From the NCBI GenBank assembly GCA_963772825.1, contig CAVYYX010000001.1:61941-125940 (forward strand): a stretch of DNA of 64,000 bases. The letters are read 5' to 3'. Numbering within the stretch: the stretch's first letter is position 1; each line of letters opens with the position of its first letter. A program made the position numbers and the translations under genes. This document shows, piece after piece, positions 24,732-33,092 of this stretch. The DNA is from Desertimonas sp963772825 (GTDB lineage Bacteria > Actinomycetota > Acidimicrobiia > Acidimicrobiales > Ilumatobacteraceae). The notes beneath the pieces are model-generated. The model did not search any database. It saw nothing but the letters and a program-made list of their open reading frames with translations, and was not told the origin of the DNA.

Positions 24732-25179
24732 TCAGCGGGGGATCGCCGCGACGGCGAGCTCGTCGACGAGGTCGTTGAGGCGGTCGCCGCTGTGGCCTTT
24801 GACCCAACGGAACGTCACGGGGTTGGCCTTCACGAGGGCGACGAGCGGTGCCCACAGGTCGGCGTTGGCCACGGGTTTGCGCGCCGTCGTGCGCCAGCCG
24901 TTGGACTCCCACTTCGCCCACCAGCGATCGCGGAAGCAGTTGACGACGTACGTCGAGTCCGACACGACGTCGATCGGCACGCCCGGGTGAGCGGCGGTCA
25001 GCGTGCGCACCGCCTCGAGGGCGGCGCTGATCTCCATCCGCTGGTTGGTGGTCGTCGAGCTCGCCGCCCGCCGCCGACGGGATGCCCTCCGGCGCCACGG
25101 CCCACGCCCAACCGCCCGGGCCGGGGTTCCCGGAGCACGCCCCGTCGGTGTACACGATGATCCGGTCGGCGGCCTGCAC
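24732..25179 (-). CDS. rnhA: ribonuclease HI, one apparent frameshift
   Basis: RNase HI degrades the RNA strand of RNA-DNA hybrids. The first part reads VQAADRIIVYTDGACSGNPG, with the first catalytic aspartate in YTDGA. The rest, in another frame, reads TTNQRMEISAALEAVRTL (catalytic Glu), VSDSTYVVNCFRDRWWAKW (third Asp) and VKGHSGDRLNDLVDELA (His and fourth Asp). The frames join at about 25055-25065, where one extra base seems present. All four acidic residues are therefore encoded and the expected size of about 148 residues is reached once corrected. A sequencing indel is more likely than inactivation. It is divergent from aceE. Confidence 0.85.
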
Positions 25180-25241
25180 GGACCGCAAGCTACCGCCGGG
25201 TAGGTGGTCGGGACCGAGCCACTAGCTGCGAGACTGTCGGC

Positions 25242-27968
25242 ATGATCTTCGACGGCTACGTCCACCAGCTGCCCGACACCGATCCGGGCGAGACGCAGGA
25301 GTGGCTGGACTCCCTCGACGCCGTGATCGACGTTCACGGCAAGACCAGGGCGCGCTACCTCCTGTCCACGCTCCTCGACCGGGCGCGGCAGGCCCAGGTG
25401 TCGTTCCCGGCGACGGTGTCCACTCCCTACATCAACACGATCCCCCGCGAGTCGGAACCGTGGTTCCCCGGCGACGAGTACATCGAGCGGCGGATCCGGG
25501 CGTTCGCCCGCTGGAACGCGGCGATGATGGTCGTCAAGGCGAACAAGGCGGCCGACGGCATCGGCGGCCACCTCTCCACCTACGCCTCGTCGGCATCGCT
25601 GTACGAGATCGGCTTCAACCACTTCTTCCGCGGCAAGGACGACGGCACCCCGGGCGACCAGATCTACTTCCAGGGCCACGCCGCCCCCGGCATCTACGCC
25701 CGGGCGTTCCTGGAGGGCCGCCTCGAGGCCGAGGACCTCGACCACTTCCGCCGCGAGATCGGGCGCACCGGGCGCGGCCTGTCGAGCTACCCGCACCCGC
25801 GGTTGATGCCCGACTTCTGGGAGTTCCCGACGGTGAGCATGGGCCTCGGCCCGATCACCGCCCTCTACCAGGCCCGCTACAACCGCTACCTGATGGCCCG
25901 CCAGCTCGCCGACACGAGCCAGAGCCGGGTGTGGTGCTTCCTTGGCGACGGCGAGTGCGACGAGCCCGAGACGCTCGGGGCGCTCGGCTTGGCCAGCCGC
26001 GAGCACCTCGACAACCTCGTCTTCGTCGTCAACTGCAACCTCCAGCGCCTCGACGGCCCGGTGCGCGGCAACGGCAAGATCATCCAGGAGCTCGAGGCCG
26101 TGTTCCGCGGGGCGGGCTGGAACGTCATCAAGGTGATCCTCGGCTCGAAGTGGGACGAGTTGCTCGCCGCCGACAAGGACGGCGTGCTGCTCAACAAGCT
26201 GAACACCACCGTCGACGGCGAGTTCCAGCGCTACAGCACCGAGAGCGGCGACTACATCCGTGACCACTTCTTCGGTCCCGACCCGCGCCTGCGCGAGATG
26301 GTCGCCCACCTCAGCGACGACGACCTCGTCACCCTGCCCCGCGGCGGCCACGACTACCGCAAGCTGTTCGCCGCCTACAAGGCGGCCACCGAGAACCTCG
26401 GCTCCGGGGCGCCGACGGCGATCCTCTGCAAGACGATCAAGGGCTGGACGTTGGGGCCCGACATCGAGGGTCGCAACGCCACCCACCAGATCAAGAAGAT
26501 GAACAAGGAGCAGCTGCTGCGCCTGCGCGACCGGCTGTACCTCCACGAGGAGATCCCCGAATCGGCGCTCGACGGCGATGCCGCCCCGTACTTCCGTCCG
26601 GCCGAGGACTCCATCGAGTACCAGTACATGATGGAGCGGCGGCGGGCGCTCGGCGGCTCGATCCCCAAGCGCGTCGTGCGCTACCGCAAGCCCGCCCCGC
26701 TGCCCGGCGACGCCACGTTCGCCGAACTGCGCAAGGGCTCGGGCGGCCAGGCCGTGTCGACGACGATGGGGTTCACCCGGCTGCTGCGCAACATGTCCCG
26801 CGACGCCGAGTTCGGCACGTACGTCGTGCCGATCATCCCCGACGAGGGGCGCACGTTCGGGATGGACTCGTTGTTCCCGCAACTGAAGATCTACGCATCG
26901 CAGGGCCAGCTGTACGAGCCGGTCGACCACGACCTGCTGCTCAGCTACGCCGAGTCGAAGACCGGCCAGATCCTCGAGGAGGGGATCACCGAGGCCGGCT
27001 CGACGGCGAGCTTCATCGCCGCCGGCACGGCGTACGCCACGCTCGCCACCCCGACCGTGCCGTTCTACACGTTCTATTCGATGTTCGGCTTCCAGCGCGT
27101 CGGCGACCTCATCTGGCAGGCCGCCGACTCGCGGACCCGTGGGTTCCTGCTCGGCGCGACCGCAGGGCGCACGACGTTGCTCGGTGAGGGCCTGCAGCAC
27201 CAAGACGGCCACTCGCTCGTGCTCGCCTCGACGGTTCCGGCGTGCCAGGCGTACGACCCGGCGTTCGCCTTCGAGGTGGCGACGATCGTGCAGCACGGGC
27301 TGCAGCGGATGTTCGGCGACAACGGACCCGACGCCGCAGATCCCGATGTCTTCTACTACCTCACGCTGTACAACGAGAACTACCAGATGCCGGCGATGCC
27401 CGAGCACGTCACGCCCGACGACGTGATGCGCGGGCTGTACCGCTGGAGCGAGCATCCGGAGGGTCCTTCGCGAACGGCGACGCTGCTGTTCTCCGGCACC
27501 GCCCAGGGTGCCGCCCTGGAGGCGGCCGAGGAGCTCAAGAGCAACTGGGACGTCGGGGTCGAGCTGTGGTCGGCGACCTCCTACAAGGCGCTGCGCGAAG
27601 AGGCGCTGCGGACGGAGCGGTGGAACCGGCTCCATCCGAGCCAGGAGCCCCGCGTGCCACTCGTGGCCGACCTGCTTGGCGGACAGGACACGCCGGTGAT
27701 CGCCGTCACCGACTTCATGAAGATCGTCCCCGAACAGATCGCCCGCTTCCTGCCCGGTCGGCACTTCGTCCCCCTCGGCACCGACGGGATGGGCCGCAGC
27801 GACACCCGCGAGGCCCTGCGCCGGCACTTCGAGACCGACACCGGTCACGTCGTCGTCGGCGTGCTCAGCGCCCTGGCGGCGCACGGCTCGGTCGACGTCG
27901 CCGACGTCGACAAGGCGATCGCCCACTACGGCATCGACGCCGACCTGCCCGACCCGCGAGACCTGTAA
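25242..27968 (+). CDS. aceE: pyruvate dehydrogenase E1 component, homodimeric type
   Basis: A 908-residue thiamine-diphosphate enzyme that decarboxylates pyruvate and acetylates the lipoyl group of E2. Long single-chain AceE is the form normally used by actinobacteria and gammaproteobacteria. The ThDP motif starts at GDGECDEPE and ends with NCNLQRLDGPVRGNGKI. FQGHAAPGIYARAF and DGHSLVLASTVP are other AceE signatures, and IIPDEGRTFGMDSLFPQ is the start of the pyrimidine-binding half. The frame is intact. The E2 and E3 it needs are encoded 13-16 kb away in the lipoate operon. A perfect inverted repeat follows the stop codon. Confidence 0.96.
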   Translation: MIFDGYVHQLPDTDPGETQEWLDSLDAVIDVHGKTRARYLLSTLLDRARQAQVSFPATVSTPYINTIPRESEPWFPGDEYIERRIRAFARWNAAMMVVKANKAADGIGGHLSTYASSASLYEIGFNHFFRGKDDGTPGDQIYFQGHAAPGIYARAFLEGRLEAEDLDHFRREIGRTGRGLSSYPHPRLMPDFWEFPTVSMGLGPITALYQARYNRYLMARQLADTSQSRVWCFLGDGECDEPETLGALGLASREHLDNLVFVVNCNLQRLDGPVRGNGKIIQELEAVFRGAGWNVIKVILGSKWDELLAADKDGVLLNKLNTTVDGEFQRYSTESGDYIRDHFFGPDPRLREMVAHLSDDDLVTLPRGGHDYRKLFAAYKAATENLGSGAPTAILCKTIKGWTLGPDIEGRNATHQIKKMNKEQLLRLRDRLYLHEEIPESALDGDAAPYFRPAEDSIEYQYMMERRRALGGSIPKRVVRYRKPAPLPGDATFAELRKGSGGQAVSTTMGFTRLLRNMSRDAEFGTYVVPIIPDEGRTFGMDSLFPQLKIYASQGQLYEPVDHDLLLSYAESKTGQILEEGITEAGSTASFIAAGTAYATLATPTVPFYTFYSMFGFQRVGDLIWQAADSRTRGFLLGATAGRTTLLGEGLQHQDGHSLVLASTVPACQAYDPAFAFEVATIVQHGLQRMFGDNGPDAADPDVFYYLTLYNENYQMPAMPEHVTPDDVMRGLYRWSEHPEGPSRTATLLFSGTAQGAALEAAEELKSNWDVGVELWSATSYKALREEALRTERWNRLHPSQEPRVPLVADLLGGQDTPVIAVTDFMKIVPEQIARFLPGRHFVPLGTDGMGRSDTREALRRHFETDTGHVVVGVLSALAAHGSVDVADVDKAIAHYGIDADLPDPRDL

Positions 27969-27974
27969 AGCCCG

Positions 27975-28021
27975 TCTGTGTAAGCGTGTAAGCCCGCCGA
28001 GGGCTTACACGCTTACACAGA
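27975..28021. terminator. perfect 21-bp inverted repeat, GTAAGCGTGTAAGCCC element copy 2
   Basis: Two 21-base arms (27975-27995 and 28001-28021) are perfect reverse complements around the loop GCCGA. The core GTAAGCGTGTAAGCCC is identical to the element at 24686. It fills the gap between the aceE stop and the convergent stop of the next gene, as expected for a bidirectional terminator, though the stem is longer and more exact than that needs. Confidence 0.75.
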
Positions 28022-28029
28022 GATTCGGA

Positions 28030-28650
28030 TTAGTCGCGGACGACCGTCTCCTCGTAGTAGACGACGTCGTTGGCGGCGAACTCGTCGGCGGTGTCGACCT
28101 CGGTCGGCTGGTACAGCGAGCCGAGGAAGAAGCCGTAGATGAGGTGCCAGGCGAGGATGGCGAAGGGCAGCTTCCAGCCGTCGGGACCGTCGAACAGGAA
28201 CAACCCGTAGCCCTGGTTCGGCACGTAGGCATACGGCAGGAGCAGGCCGGCGCTGATGATCGACATGATCACGGAGTAGAGCAGGCCGATCGAGATGTTG
28301 CCGCCGTTGCTCCGCTTCAACCTGGGGAAGAACTCGCGGAACAGGATCCCGTAGAGCAGTCCGAACACGATTCCGTTCACGAAGTGCAGGGCATGTCCCG
28401 TGAAGAACGACTCCCCCGACGTGGCGAAGACGGGGTCGAAGGCGCCGGTCGCAGTCACCCCGTTGAGACCATCGGCAAACGTGGTGCCGAGGATGCCGTT
28501 GTAGAGCGGCCACGGCAGCACCGGCAGTCCGACCGCCGGGAACACGTACCCGAAGTACGTGCCGAGCTGTGTGGCGATGAAGGCGACCACCGTCAGGGCG
28601 GCGATCGACTTGGTGTCGACGAATTGCTGCCAACGCACGGATGGCTTCAT
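28030..28650 (-). CDS. integral membrane protein, unknown function
   Basis: A 206-residue protein with about five hydrophobic segments (IAALTVVAFIATQLGTYFGY, ALHFVNGIVFGLLYGILF, GLLYSVIMSIISAGLLLPY, LPFAILAWHLIYGFFLGSLY). Histidines in or near the membrane (GHALHF, AWHLIYG) are notable. The ATG at 28650 is supported by a good ribosome-binding site, a GAGGGGGG run six bases upstream. No characterised family is recognised. Convergent with aceE, separated by the perfect inverted repeat. Confidence 0.7.
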   Translation of the reverse strand: MKPSVRWQQFVDTKSIAALTVVAFIATQLGTYFGYVFPAVGLPVLPWPLYNGILGTTFADGLNGVTATGAFDPVFATSGESFFTGHALHFVNGIVFGLLYGILFREFFPRLKRSNGGNISIGLLYSVIMSIISAGLLLPYAYVPNQGYGLFLFDGPDGWKLPFAILAWHLIYGFFLGSLYQPTEVDTADEFAANDVVYYEETVVRD

Positions 28651-28771
28651 CGTTCCCCCCTCGTGAACCGCAGGTGTCCACGACGTGGACACGGTACCAC
28701 ACTGTGGGCACACCTTCAGGGGGATCGACCCGAGGCCGGAGCGATCAGGGGGCCGGCGAACTCGGGCAGAT

Positions 28772-29554
28772 TCACGGCCGGTAGTCGGCGTGGCGATCGA
28801 CGCTCATGTAGATGTCGTTGGCGATCGGATCGACCGCCTCCTCGGCGAGATGTCCGAGCAATCCGGCGCAGCGGGCGAGCAGGGCGACGCCGCGCACGAC
28901 ACTGAGCGGGATCCCGGCGTCGGCGAGCGCCGCCCCGCACACGCCGGCACCGTTGAGCGGCAGCGTCTTGCCGATGACGCCGGCGTGGGTCCTGCCGATC
29001 GCCGCGAACAATTCGAGGTGCGGCCCGTAGCAGTCGTTCTCGCGGGCCAGGGCGAAGAGCACCGGCGTGCGTGGATCGCCGAGCTTGTGCACCGGATGGC
29101 CGAGTCCCGGAACGAAGCGACCGGCCGCCTTCGTCGCCGTGACGGCGTCGGCCGCCACGGCGTCCCAGCCGGCTTCGTCGACCGGCAACGCATCGAGCGC
29201 CGCGATGCAGCCGTCGAGGTAGACGGCGGTGTCCTCCGTGACGCCGAGGAACCGCGACCCGCCGCCGAGCAGACCCGCGGCCAGGGCACCCTGCACCGAC
29301 TCCGGGGCACTGAGCAGCGTGACGCGGGCGGCGATCGCAGTCGGCGTGAAACCGTGGTCGGCCAAGGCGACGAGGACCGCCTCGAACATCGTGCGTTGCT
29401 GTTCCGTGGGGCGGCGCTTGGTGATCAGCCAATAGGCGAGCTCGCCGAACGTGATCTGTCCGATCAGCTCGCCGGCGAGGTCGTGGCCGAGCAGGCGGAT
29501 GTGATCGGCGTCGGAGTCGCCGAGTCCGGTCCGGAACGTCATCGGCTCGTTCAC
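28772..29554 (-). CDS. citrate synthase-like lyase (citryl-CoA lyase family)
   Basis: About 260 residues, resembling only the large domain and active site of citrate synthase, as in single-domain citryl-CoA lyases. The histidine/aspartate region FVPGLGHPVHKLGDPRTPVL and the IGKTLPLNGAGVCGAAL segment are the most telling. Family members cleave or form citryl-CoA-like thioesters to acetyl-CoA and a 2-oxoacid. The GTG at 29554 overlaps the stop of the CoA-transferase gene by four bases (GTGA), and the pairing with a CoA-transferase suggests activation of a di- or tricarboxylic acid followed by carbon-carbon cleavage. The actual substrate is unknown. Confidence 0.75.
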   Translation of the reverse strand: MNEPMTFRTGLGDSDADHIRLLGHDLAGELIGQITFGELAYWLITKRRPTEQQRTMFEAVLVALADHGFTPTAIAARVTLLSAPESVQGALAAGLLGGGSRFLGVTEDTAVYLDGCIAALDALPVDEAGWDAVAADAVTATKAAGRFVPGLGHPVHKLGDPRTPVLFALARENDCYGPHLELFAAIGRTHAGVIGKTLPLNGAGVCGAALADAGIPLSVVRGVALLARCAGLLGHLAEEAVDPIANDIYMSVDRHADYRP

Positions 29555-30813
29555 GGCACGGCAGCCGTCAGCCAGTCGCGGATCTCGTCGCTGTGCTCGC
29601 CGAGCCGCGGCGGTGCACGGTGGTAGTCGATCGCGTAATCGCTGAGGCGGATCGGATTGCGCACGAGGTCGACCGAACTGCCGTCCTCGCCAACCGTCAC
29701 CCGCGGTTCGAGGCCGAGCCGCTCGGCGAGCTCGATGCCCTCGCCGATCGAATTGATCGGACCACACGGGACACCGGCCTTGTTGAGGGCGAAGAAGAGA
29801 TCGTCGGCCGTCCACTGGGCGAGCCGTTCGACGAGGATCGGATGGAGCTCGGCGCGGTTGGCCGTGCGGTCGGCGTTGAGCCGGAAGCGCTCGTCGTCGG
29901 CGACTTCGCCGATGCCGAGGACCTCGCACAACGACCGGAATTGGCGATCGTTGGCCGCCGTGATGATGACGTCCCGGTCCTTGGTCGGCATCGGCTGATA
30001 CGGATAGACGCTCGGGTGGGCGTTGCCCATGCGGTGGGGCACCACTCCCCCGGCCGTGAAGGCGGCGGACTGGTTGACGAGCCCGGACAGCGCCGACGAC
30101 AGAAGGTTGACCTCGACGTGCTGGCCGCGGCCCGTCTCGGCGCGCTGGCGAAGGGCGGCGAGCACGCCGATCGTCCCGTGCAGTCCGGTCATCACGTCGA
30201 ACACTGCGACGCCCGACCGGTAGGCGGGGCCGTCGGGCTCGCCCGTCAGGCTCATCAGCCCGGAGACCGCTTGGACCACGAGGTCGTACCCGGGAAGCCA
30301 GGCGCCCTCCGCCGTGCCGAACCCGGTGATCGAGAGATAGATCAGCCGCTCGTTGAGCTGCGCGGCGTGTGGGAAGTCGAGGCCGAACTTGGCGAGGCTT
30401 CCGGGCCGAAAGTTCTCGATGGCGATGTCGGCGCGCCGCAACAGTTCCTGGGCGAGGACGACGTCGTCGGCATCCCGGAAGTCGAGCACCACCGAGCGCT
30501 TGTTGCGATTGATCGACTGGTAGTACGTCGCGACGCCGTCGTTCTCGGGCGGCATCCACGTCCGCGTGTCGTCGCCGGCCGGACTCTCCACCTTGATGAC
30601 GGTGGCCCCGAGGTCGGCGAGGAGCATCGAGCAGTACGGGCCGGCCAACACCCTCGAGAGGTCGGCGACGATGACCCCGTGAAGCGGTCCCTTCGAGGCG
30701 TCCCCCGATGCGAGCGACGAGGCGCCAGCCGAGGAGCGACCAGGAACGGCCTGCGTGGCCGGGGAACGCAATGACGGTCCTTGAGCGCCCCCATCGCTCG
30801 AAACATCATCCAT
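29551..30813 (-). CDS. CaiB/BaiF-family (class III) CoA-transferase
   Basis: A 420-residue class III CoA-transferase: VIVADLSRVLAGPYCSMLLADLGATVIKVE is the conserved start (shown as VIVADLSRVLAGPYCSMLLA then DLGATVIKVE), followed by GDDTRTW, NRNKRSVVLDFRDAD and ENFRPGSLAKFGLD. The aspartate of VFDVMTGLHG matches the catalytic Asp that forms the acyl anhydride. The first about 40 residues are atypical: codons at 30769-30707 come from a dispersed repeat, giving Ser/Ala-rich sequence before the normal domain. The true start may therefore be further in, or the repeat has replaced the original one. Operon with the citrate synthase-like lyase; an IclR gene is divergent 56 bases away and is the likely regulator. 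Confidence 0.86.
   Translation of the reverse strand: MDDVSSDGGAQGPSLRSPATQAVPGRSSAGASSLASGDASKGPLHGVIVADLSRVLAGPYCSMLLADLGATVIKVESPAGDDTRTWMPPENDGVATYYQSINRNKRSVVLDFRDADDVVLAQELLRRADIAIENFRPGSLAKFGLDFPHAAQLNERLIYLSITGFGTAEGAWLPGYDLVVQAVSGLMSLTGEPDGPAYRSGVAVFDVMTGLHGTIGVLAALRQRAETGRGQHVEVNLLSSALSGLVNQSAAFTAGGVVPHRMGNAHPSVYPYQPMPTKDRDVIITAANDRQFRSLCEVLGIGEVADDERFRLNADRTANRAELHPILVERLAQWTADDLFFALNKAGVPCGPINSIGEGIELAERLGLEPRVTVGEDGSSVDLVRNPIRLSDYAIDYHRAPPRLGEHSDEIRDWLTAAVP
30707..30769 (-). repeat. REP-like dispersed repeat, family 1 copy 1 (inside a coding start)
   Basis: On the minus strand it reads GCGTTCCCCGGCCACGCAGG followed by CTCCTCGGCTGGCGCCTCGT and CGCTCGCATCG. Three related copies lie at 31681, 47675 and 48928. 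This copy falls inside the N-terminal codons of the CoA-transferase. It has a short GGCC-GGCC hairpin and no transposase gene. Confidence 0.75.
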
Positions 30814-30869
30814 GATGTGCCAACGTGAACGTGGATCGACAGGCTCGTGACGGAGAGCGGAACGACTGA

Positions 30870-31709
30870 ATGAACGCCAGACCCAAAGCGCCGAGCAAGC
30901 GCAACGACAGCTCTGACTTCGTCGAGGCGCTCGCTCGCGGCCTCGACGTGATCAAGGCGTTCGGCCCCACGTCGATGGAGCTCACCGTCAGCGAGGTGGC
31001 GACACGGACCGGCCTGGCCCGGCCGACCGCACGCCGTCTGCTGATGACCCTCGAGCAACTCGGGTACACCCGCTTGTCGAACGGCGCGTACACGCTGACG
31101 ACGAAGACGCTCGAACTGGGCACGTCGTACGTCTCCGCCCAGGGCCTGTGGGACATCGCCCGCCCGCACCTCGTGTCGCTCGTGTCGCAGACCGGCGAGT
31201 CGAGCTCGATGTCGCAGCTCGACGGCAGCGACATCGTGTACACGGCCCGCGTCGCCGTGCCCAAGATCATCGCCATCTCCGTGCACATCGGGACGCGCTT
31301 CCCGGCGGCGGCCACCTCGATGGGTCGCGTGCTGCTCGCCGACCTGTCGCCGTCAGAGCTGGACGACGTGCTGGCCACCCCATCGGCGTCAGGGGTGATC
31401 CCCCGCGTCGTGCTGTCACGGGCCGAGCTGGACACGTCGCTGGACGAGATCCGTGAGCGGGGCTGGGCGCTGTCGGACGAGCTGCTCTCGTTGGGGATCC
31501 GTTCGATCGCCGCCCCGGTGCGCGATCGGTCGGGTCGAACAGCGGCCGCCATGAACGTCACCGTGCACGCCGCCGAGACATCGATCGAGAAGCTCGTCGA
31601 CGAGTACCTGCCGCTCCTCCTGCAGACCGCCGCCGACGTGACCTCGGCGTGGTCGAACCTAGCGATGCTGCCGCTCACTCCGTTCCCCGGCCACGAAGGC
31701 CGCGGCTGA
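30870..31709 (+). CDS. IclR-family transcriptional regulator
   Basis: A 279-residue IclR regulator of the PcaR/PobR sort. The winged helix covers about residues 15-75 (DFVEALARGLDVIKAF, LTVSEVATRTGLARPTARR, YTRLSNGAYTLTTKTLELG), and the C-terminal GAF-like effector domain follows (FPAAATSMGRVLLADL, SLGIRSIAAPVRDRSGRTAA). This subgroup often activates catabolic operons for aromatic or carboxylic acids. The divergent CoA-transferase/lyase pair is the obvious target. The final codons (PFPGHEGRG) are encoded by a dispersed repeat that runs across the stop codon. Confidence 0.88.
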   Translation: MNARPKAPSKRNDSSDFVEALARGLDVIKAFGPTSMELTVSEVATRTGLARPTARRLLMTLEQLGYTRLSNGAYTLTTKTLELGTSYVSAQGLWDIARPHLVSLVSQTGESSSMSQLDGSDIVYTARVAVPKIIAISVHIGTRFPAAATSMGRVLLADLSPSELDDVLATPSASGVIPRVVLSRAELDTSLDEIRERGWALSDELLSLGIRSIAAPVRDRSGRTAAAMNVTVHAAETSIEKLVDEYLPLLLQTAADVTSAWSNLAMLPLTPFPGHEGRG

Positions 31710-31743
31710 CCGCTCGTTCGCTGGCGCTCACTCGCTCGCATCG
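31681..31743 (+). repeat. REP-like dispersed repeat, family 1 copy 4
   Basis: Shares GTTCCCCGGCCACG and AGGCC with the other copies, then diverges in the middle, and ends with CTCGCATCG as copy 1 does. It spans the IclR stop codon, so the last nine codons of that gene are repeat-derived. Confidence 0.6.
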
Positions 31744-31769
31744 GTGGAGCGTGCTCTGCCGAGAGTCGC

Positions 31770-32306
31770 TCACCGATAGGTGTTGTTGCTCGTGTGATCG
31801 CCGGCGAGCCAGCGCTCGAGCGTCTCGTGGGCGTCGGCGCGTCGCTCCACGGCGATGTCCTCGACCTCGGGGACGTCGACGGTGAACTCGAGGAGCATGC
31901 CGTTGGGATCCTCGGTGTACAGCGACCGGCAGTAGCCGTGCTCGAGGACGTAGGTGCCCTCCGGCTTCCAGTTGGCCTCCTTGAGGCGCCGCTCGAGCTC
32001 GGCCTGCCCCTCGGCGTCGACCTTCATGGCGACGTGGCGGAACGGCGACGGCGTGAGCTCGGGGTTGAACAGCTTGTCGTCGTCCTCGTTGGCGAACTGG
32101 AAGAACGCCAGGGCACTGCCGTCAGCAAGCCCGTAGAAGGTGTGGCAGTACACCCGCTCGGCGCCGAACAGCTCATCGGCCTCCGACCATGTGGCCAACA
32201 GCGGGAAGCCCAAGATGTCCTCGTAGAACGCTCTCGTGGCGCCCTGATCGTTGGTGACGTAGGCGGTGTGATGGAGGCGCTGTGCGATCGGTGCTGTGGT
32301 GGTCAT
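31770..32306 (-). CDS. VOC-family (glyoxalase/extradiol dioxygenase-like) protein
   Basis: A 178-residue vicinal-oxygen-chelate protein with paired beta-alpha-beta-beta-beta modules. Likely metal ligands are the first histidine (LHHTAYVTND), the second in FRHVAMKV and the glutamate in MLLEFTV. Members cleave, isomerise or resist small reactive molecules; one such as a methylmalonyl-CoA-epimerase or ring-cleavage enzyme cannot be told apart here. A strong ribosome-binding site (GAGGGGG, six bases before the ATG) supports the start. It is divergent from the alpha/beta-hydrolase next door. Confidence 0.82.
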   Translation of the reverse strand: MTTTAPIAQRLHHTAYVTNDQGATRAFYEDILGFPLLATWSEADELFGAERVYCHTFYGLADGSALAFFQFANEDDDKLFNPELTPSPFRHVAMKVDAEGQAELERRLKEANWKPEGTYVLEHGYCRSLYTEDPNGMLLEFTVDVPEVEDIAVERRADAHETLERWLAGDHTSNNTYR

Positions 32307-32347
32307 TCGTTCCCCCTCGGTGCCCGGTGGACGGACGATTAGCCGTT

Positions 32348-33084
32348 GTGCGTACGCTATCGGCCACGTTGAATGCGCGGCAAGCTCCAGTATCTCCCGC
32401 CGCGGGCACCGCAGCGCCGATTGTCCTGGTCCACGGGGCGTGGGTCGGCGAGTGGTGCTGGGAGCCGATCGTCGGCCTGCTCGAAGCCGCCGGCCGGCCG
32501 GTGCACGTCGTGTCGCTCACCGGCCACGGCGCCCGGCGCAGCGAGTCGGGACCGCACATCACGCTCGGCGACCACGTCGCCGACGTCGTCGCCGATGTTC
32601 GACGAGCACGATCTCGATCGAGGCCACGCTGGTCGGGCACTCCTATGGCGGGCGGGTCATCACCAGGGCGTGGCCGCAGGTCGCCACGAGGGTGCGGCGG
32701 ATGATCTACCTCGACGCCCACGCCCCGCTCGGGCCCGACGACGCGGCGGGCAGCGCGGCGCCGTACGAAGTCGACGACGACGGGATGATCGCGTTCGCCG
32801 AGTTCGTCCCGAGCGAGGGTGTCGTCGATGCGGCGTTCTTCGAGCGGCTCGTGCCGCAATCAGCGCGCACCCTCGCCGAGCCGTTCCGCGTCGAGCTCCC
32901 GGCGAGCCTCGACAAGACCTTCGTCCACGCCAGCGCCGAGCCGTCCGAGCAGTTCCAGTCGTACGCCGAAGCGGCGCGACGTGACCCCGCATGGCGCTAC
33001 CTCGAGGTCCCGGCGACGCACTGGCTGATGTATACCCATCCGCACGAGGTGGCCGCGATCATCCTCGACCCGGATCACGCCTGA
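32348..33084 (+). CDS. alpha/beta-hydrolase, one apparent frameshift
   Basis: The first frame gives the strand and oxyanion region APIVLVHGAWVGEWCWEPIV and VVSLTGHGARRSES, and the second frame gives the nucleophile elbow VGHSYGGRVITRAWPQV and the C-terminal ATHWLMYTHPHEVA with the catalytic histidine. The two join at about 32600, in a region coding VADVVADV, where one base is missing or extra. Joined length is about 244 residues, similar to salicylate-esterase/methylesterase-type hydrolases. The GTG at 32348 is the assumed start. Nine bases separate its stop from the MetE-like gene, so the two are cotranscribed. The frameshift is probably an indel error. Confidence 0.78.
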
Positions 33085-33092
33085 GGAGAACG

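Noticed and set aside
24732..27926. 1064-codon minus-strand frame opposite aceE that ends in RNase HI sequence
   Set aside because: Only the last about 110 codons are rnhA; the rest is the shadow of the intact aceE gene, so this is not a giant RNase H fusion.
30707..31743. Family 1 repeats as insertion-sequence ends
   Set aside because: No transposase, no terminal inverted repeat pair and no target duplication between copies.
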